From Gloeothece verrucosa PCC 7822 (lineage in GTDB: Bacteria > Cyanobacteriota > Cyanobacteriia > Cyanobacteriales > Microcystaceae), in contig NC_014501.1 of assembly GCF_000147335.1 (NCBI RefSeq), forward strand, positions 1,364,001-1,428,000: DNA of 64,000 nt. Reading direction: 5' to 3'. A program made the position numbers and the translations under genes. Positions 63,865-64,000 of this stretch are shown piece by piece. The notes beneath the pieces are model-generated. The model saw only the letters and a list, made by a program, of their open reading frames with translations. It was not told where the DNA came from and did no database searches. Positions within the stretch are counted from its first letter, which is position 1. Every line of letters starts with the position of its first letter.

Positions 63865-64000
63865 ATGAATGCAGACAGATTGAACGATATCCTTTATGTT
63901 TGTCTCTACCCTGCTGAGTATGACAACCCCGAGGAGTTTCTAGCTGATGCCGATGACAGAATAGAAAGGCAAAAGCTTCTAGAGAAAGCTCTTAGGGGTG
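63865..64000 (+). CDS. Unknown protein, 5' part only (runs off the window)
   Basis: Open from ATG 63865 (AGGATT upstream) to the right edge: 45 codons visible, MNADRLNDILYVCLYPAEYD continuing to acidic helix EEFLADADDRIERQKLLEKA. The frame stays open. Continues the operon of unknown genes; nothing can be said about function. Confidence 0.55.
   Translation, partial: MNADRLNDILYVCLYPAEYDNPEEFLADADDRIERQKLLEKALRG

Overview
The window is a cyanobacterial chromosome segment. Photosystem II CP47 (psbB), PsbT, the NDH-1 subunit NdhM, ferredoxin-type nitrate reductase (narB) with narM, and a three-domain ribosomal protein S1 all point this way. The moderately AT-rich DNA, scattered GCGATCGC (HIP1-type) octamers and many short palindromic repeats resemble unicellular Gloeothece/Cyanothece/Microcystis-type genomes; that last step is inference.

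Layout. 1-4.1 kb: a truncated unknown gene, a beta-hydroxyacid dehydrogenase and a restriction-modification pair on the minus strand. 4.7-14.9 kb: psbB and psbT, separated by a six-gene stressosome-type operon (RsbR, RsbS, RsbT, a HATPase-PP2C phosphatase and two hybrid histidine kinases) and an EamA transporter. 15-19.6 kb: nrdR, rpsA with a structured leader, a HAD phosphatase, metK and ndhM. 19.8-23.6 kb: the ATP-grasp/alpha-E/transglutaminase triad. 23.8-30.8 kb: small unknown genes, ferredoxin, an MscS channel, an AI-2E family permease, a universal stress protein and a decayed TnpB. 30.9-36.9 kb: trpB, a double-CAP lipoprotein, an RNase D-like exonuclease, trpC and a class V aminotransferase. 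36.9-41.0 kb: a TIR / NB-ARC-TPR conflict-type cassette bracketed by inverted composite repeats. 41.0-56.5 kb: holA, a 2H-phosphoesterase-like gene, Rpn and Uma2 nucleases, narB/narM with an NtcA box, a PEP-CTERM protein, an OmpR-type regulator, a K+ channel, argD, rpmA/rplU, a cyanobacterial unknown and purK. 56.6-64 kb: the left part of an integrative element that runs off the window. It has a frameshifted tyrosine recombinase, a divergent M23 lysin, a holin-like protein and a run of unrecognised genes.

The most striking observation is at the TIR/NB-ARC junction. The TIR gene ends on TTTAAAC in the correct phase, then an 8-nt spacer, then a continuous 10-bp stem-loop. The -1 frame is open straight into the NB-ARC gene, whose only nearby start is a TTG without a ribosome binding site, lying in the hairpin loop. 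This is the form of a programmed -1 frameshift that would make a TIR-EAD-NB-ARC-TPR fusion. The second is the uncharacterised element at the right edge. No tRNA, rRNA or CRISPR array was seen.
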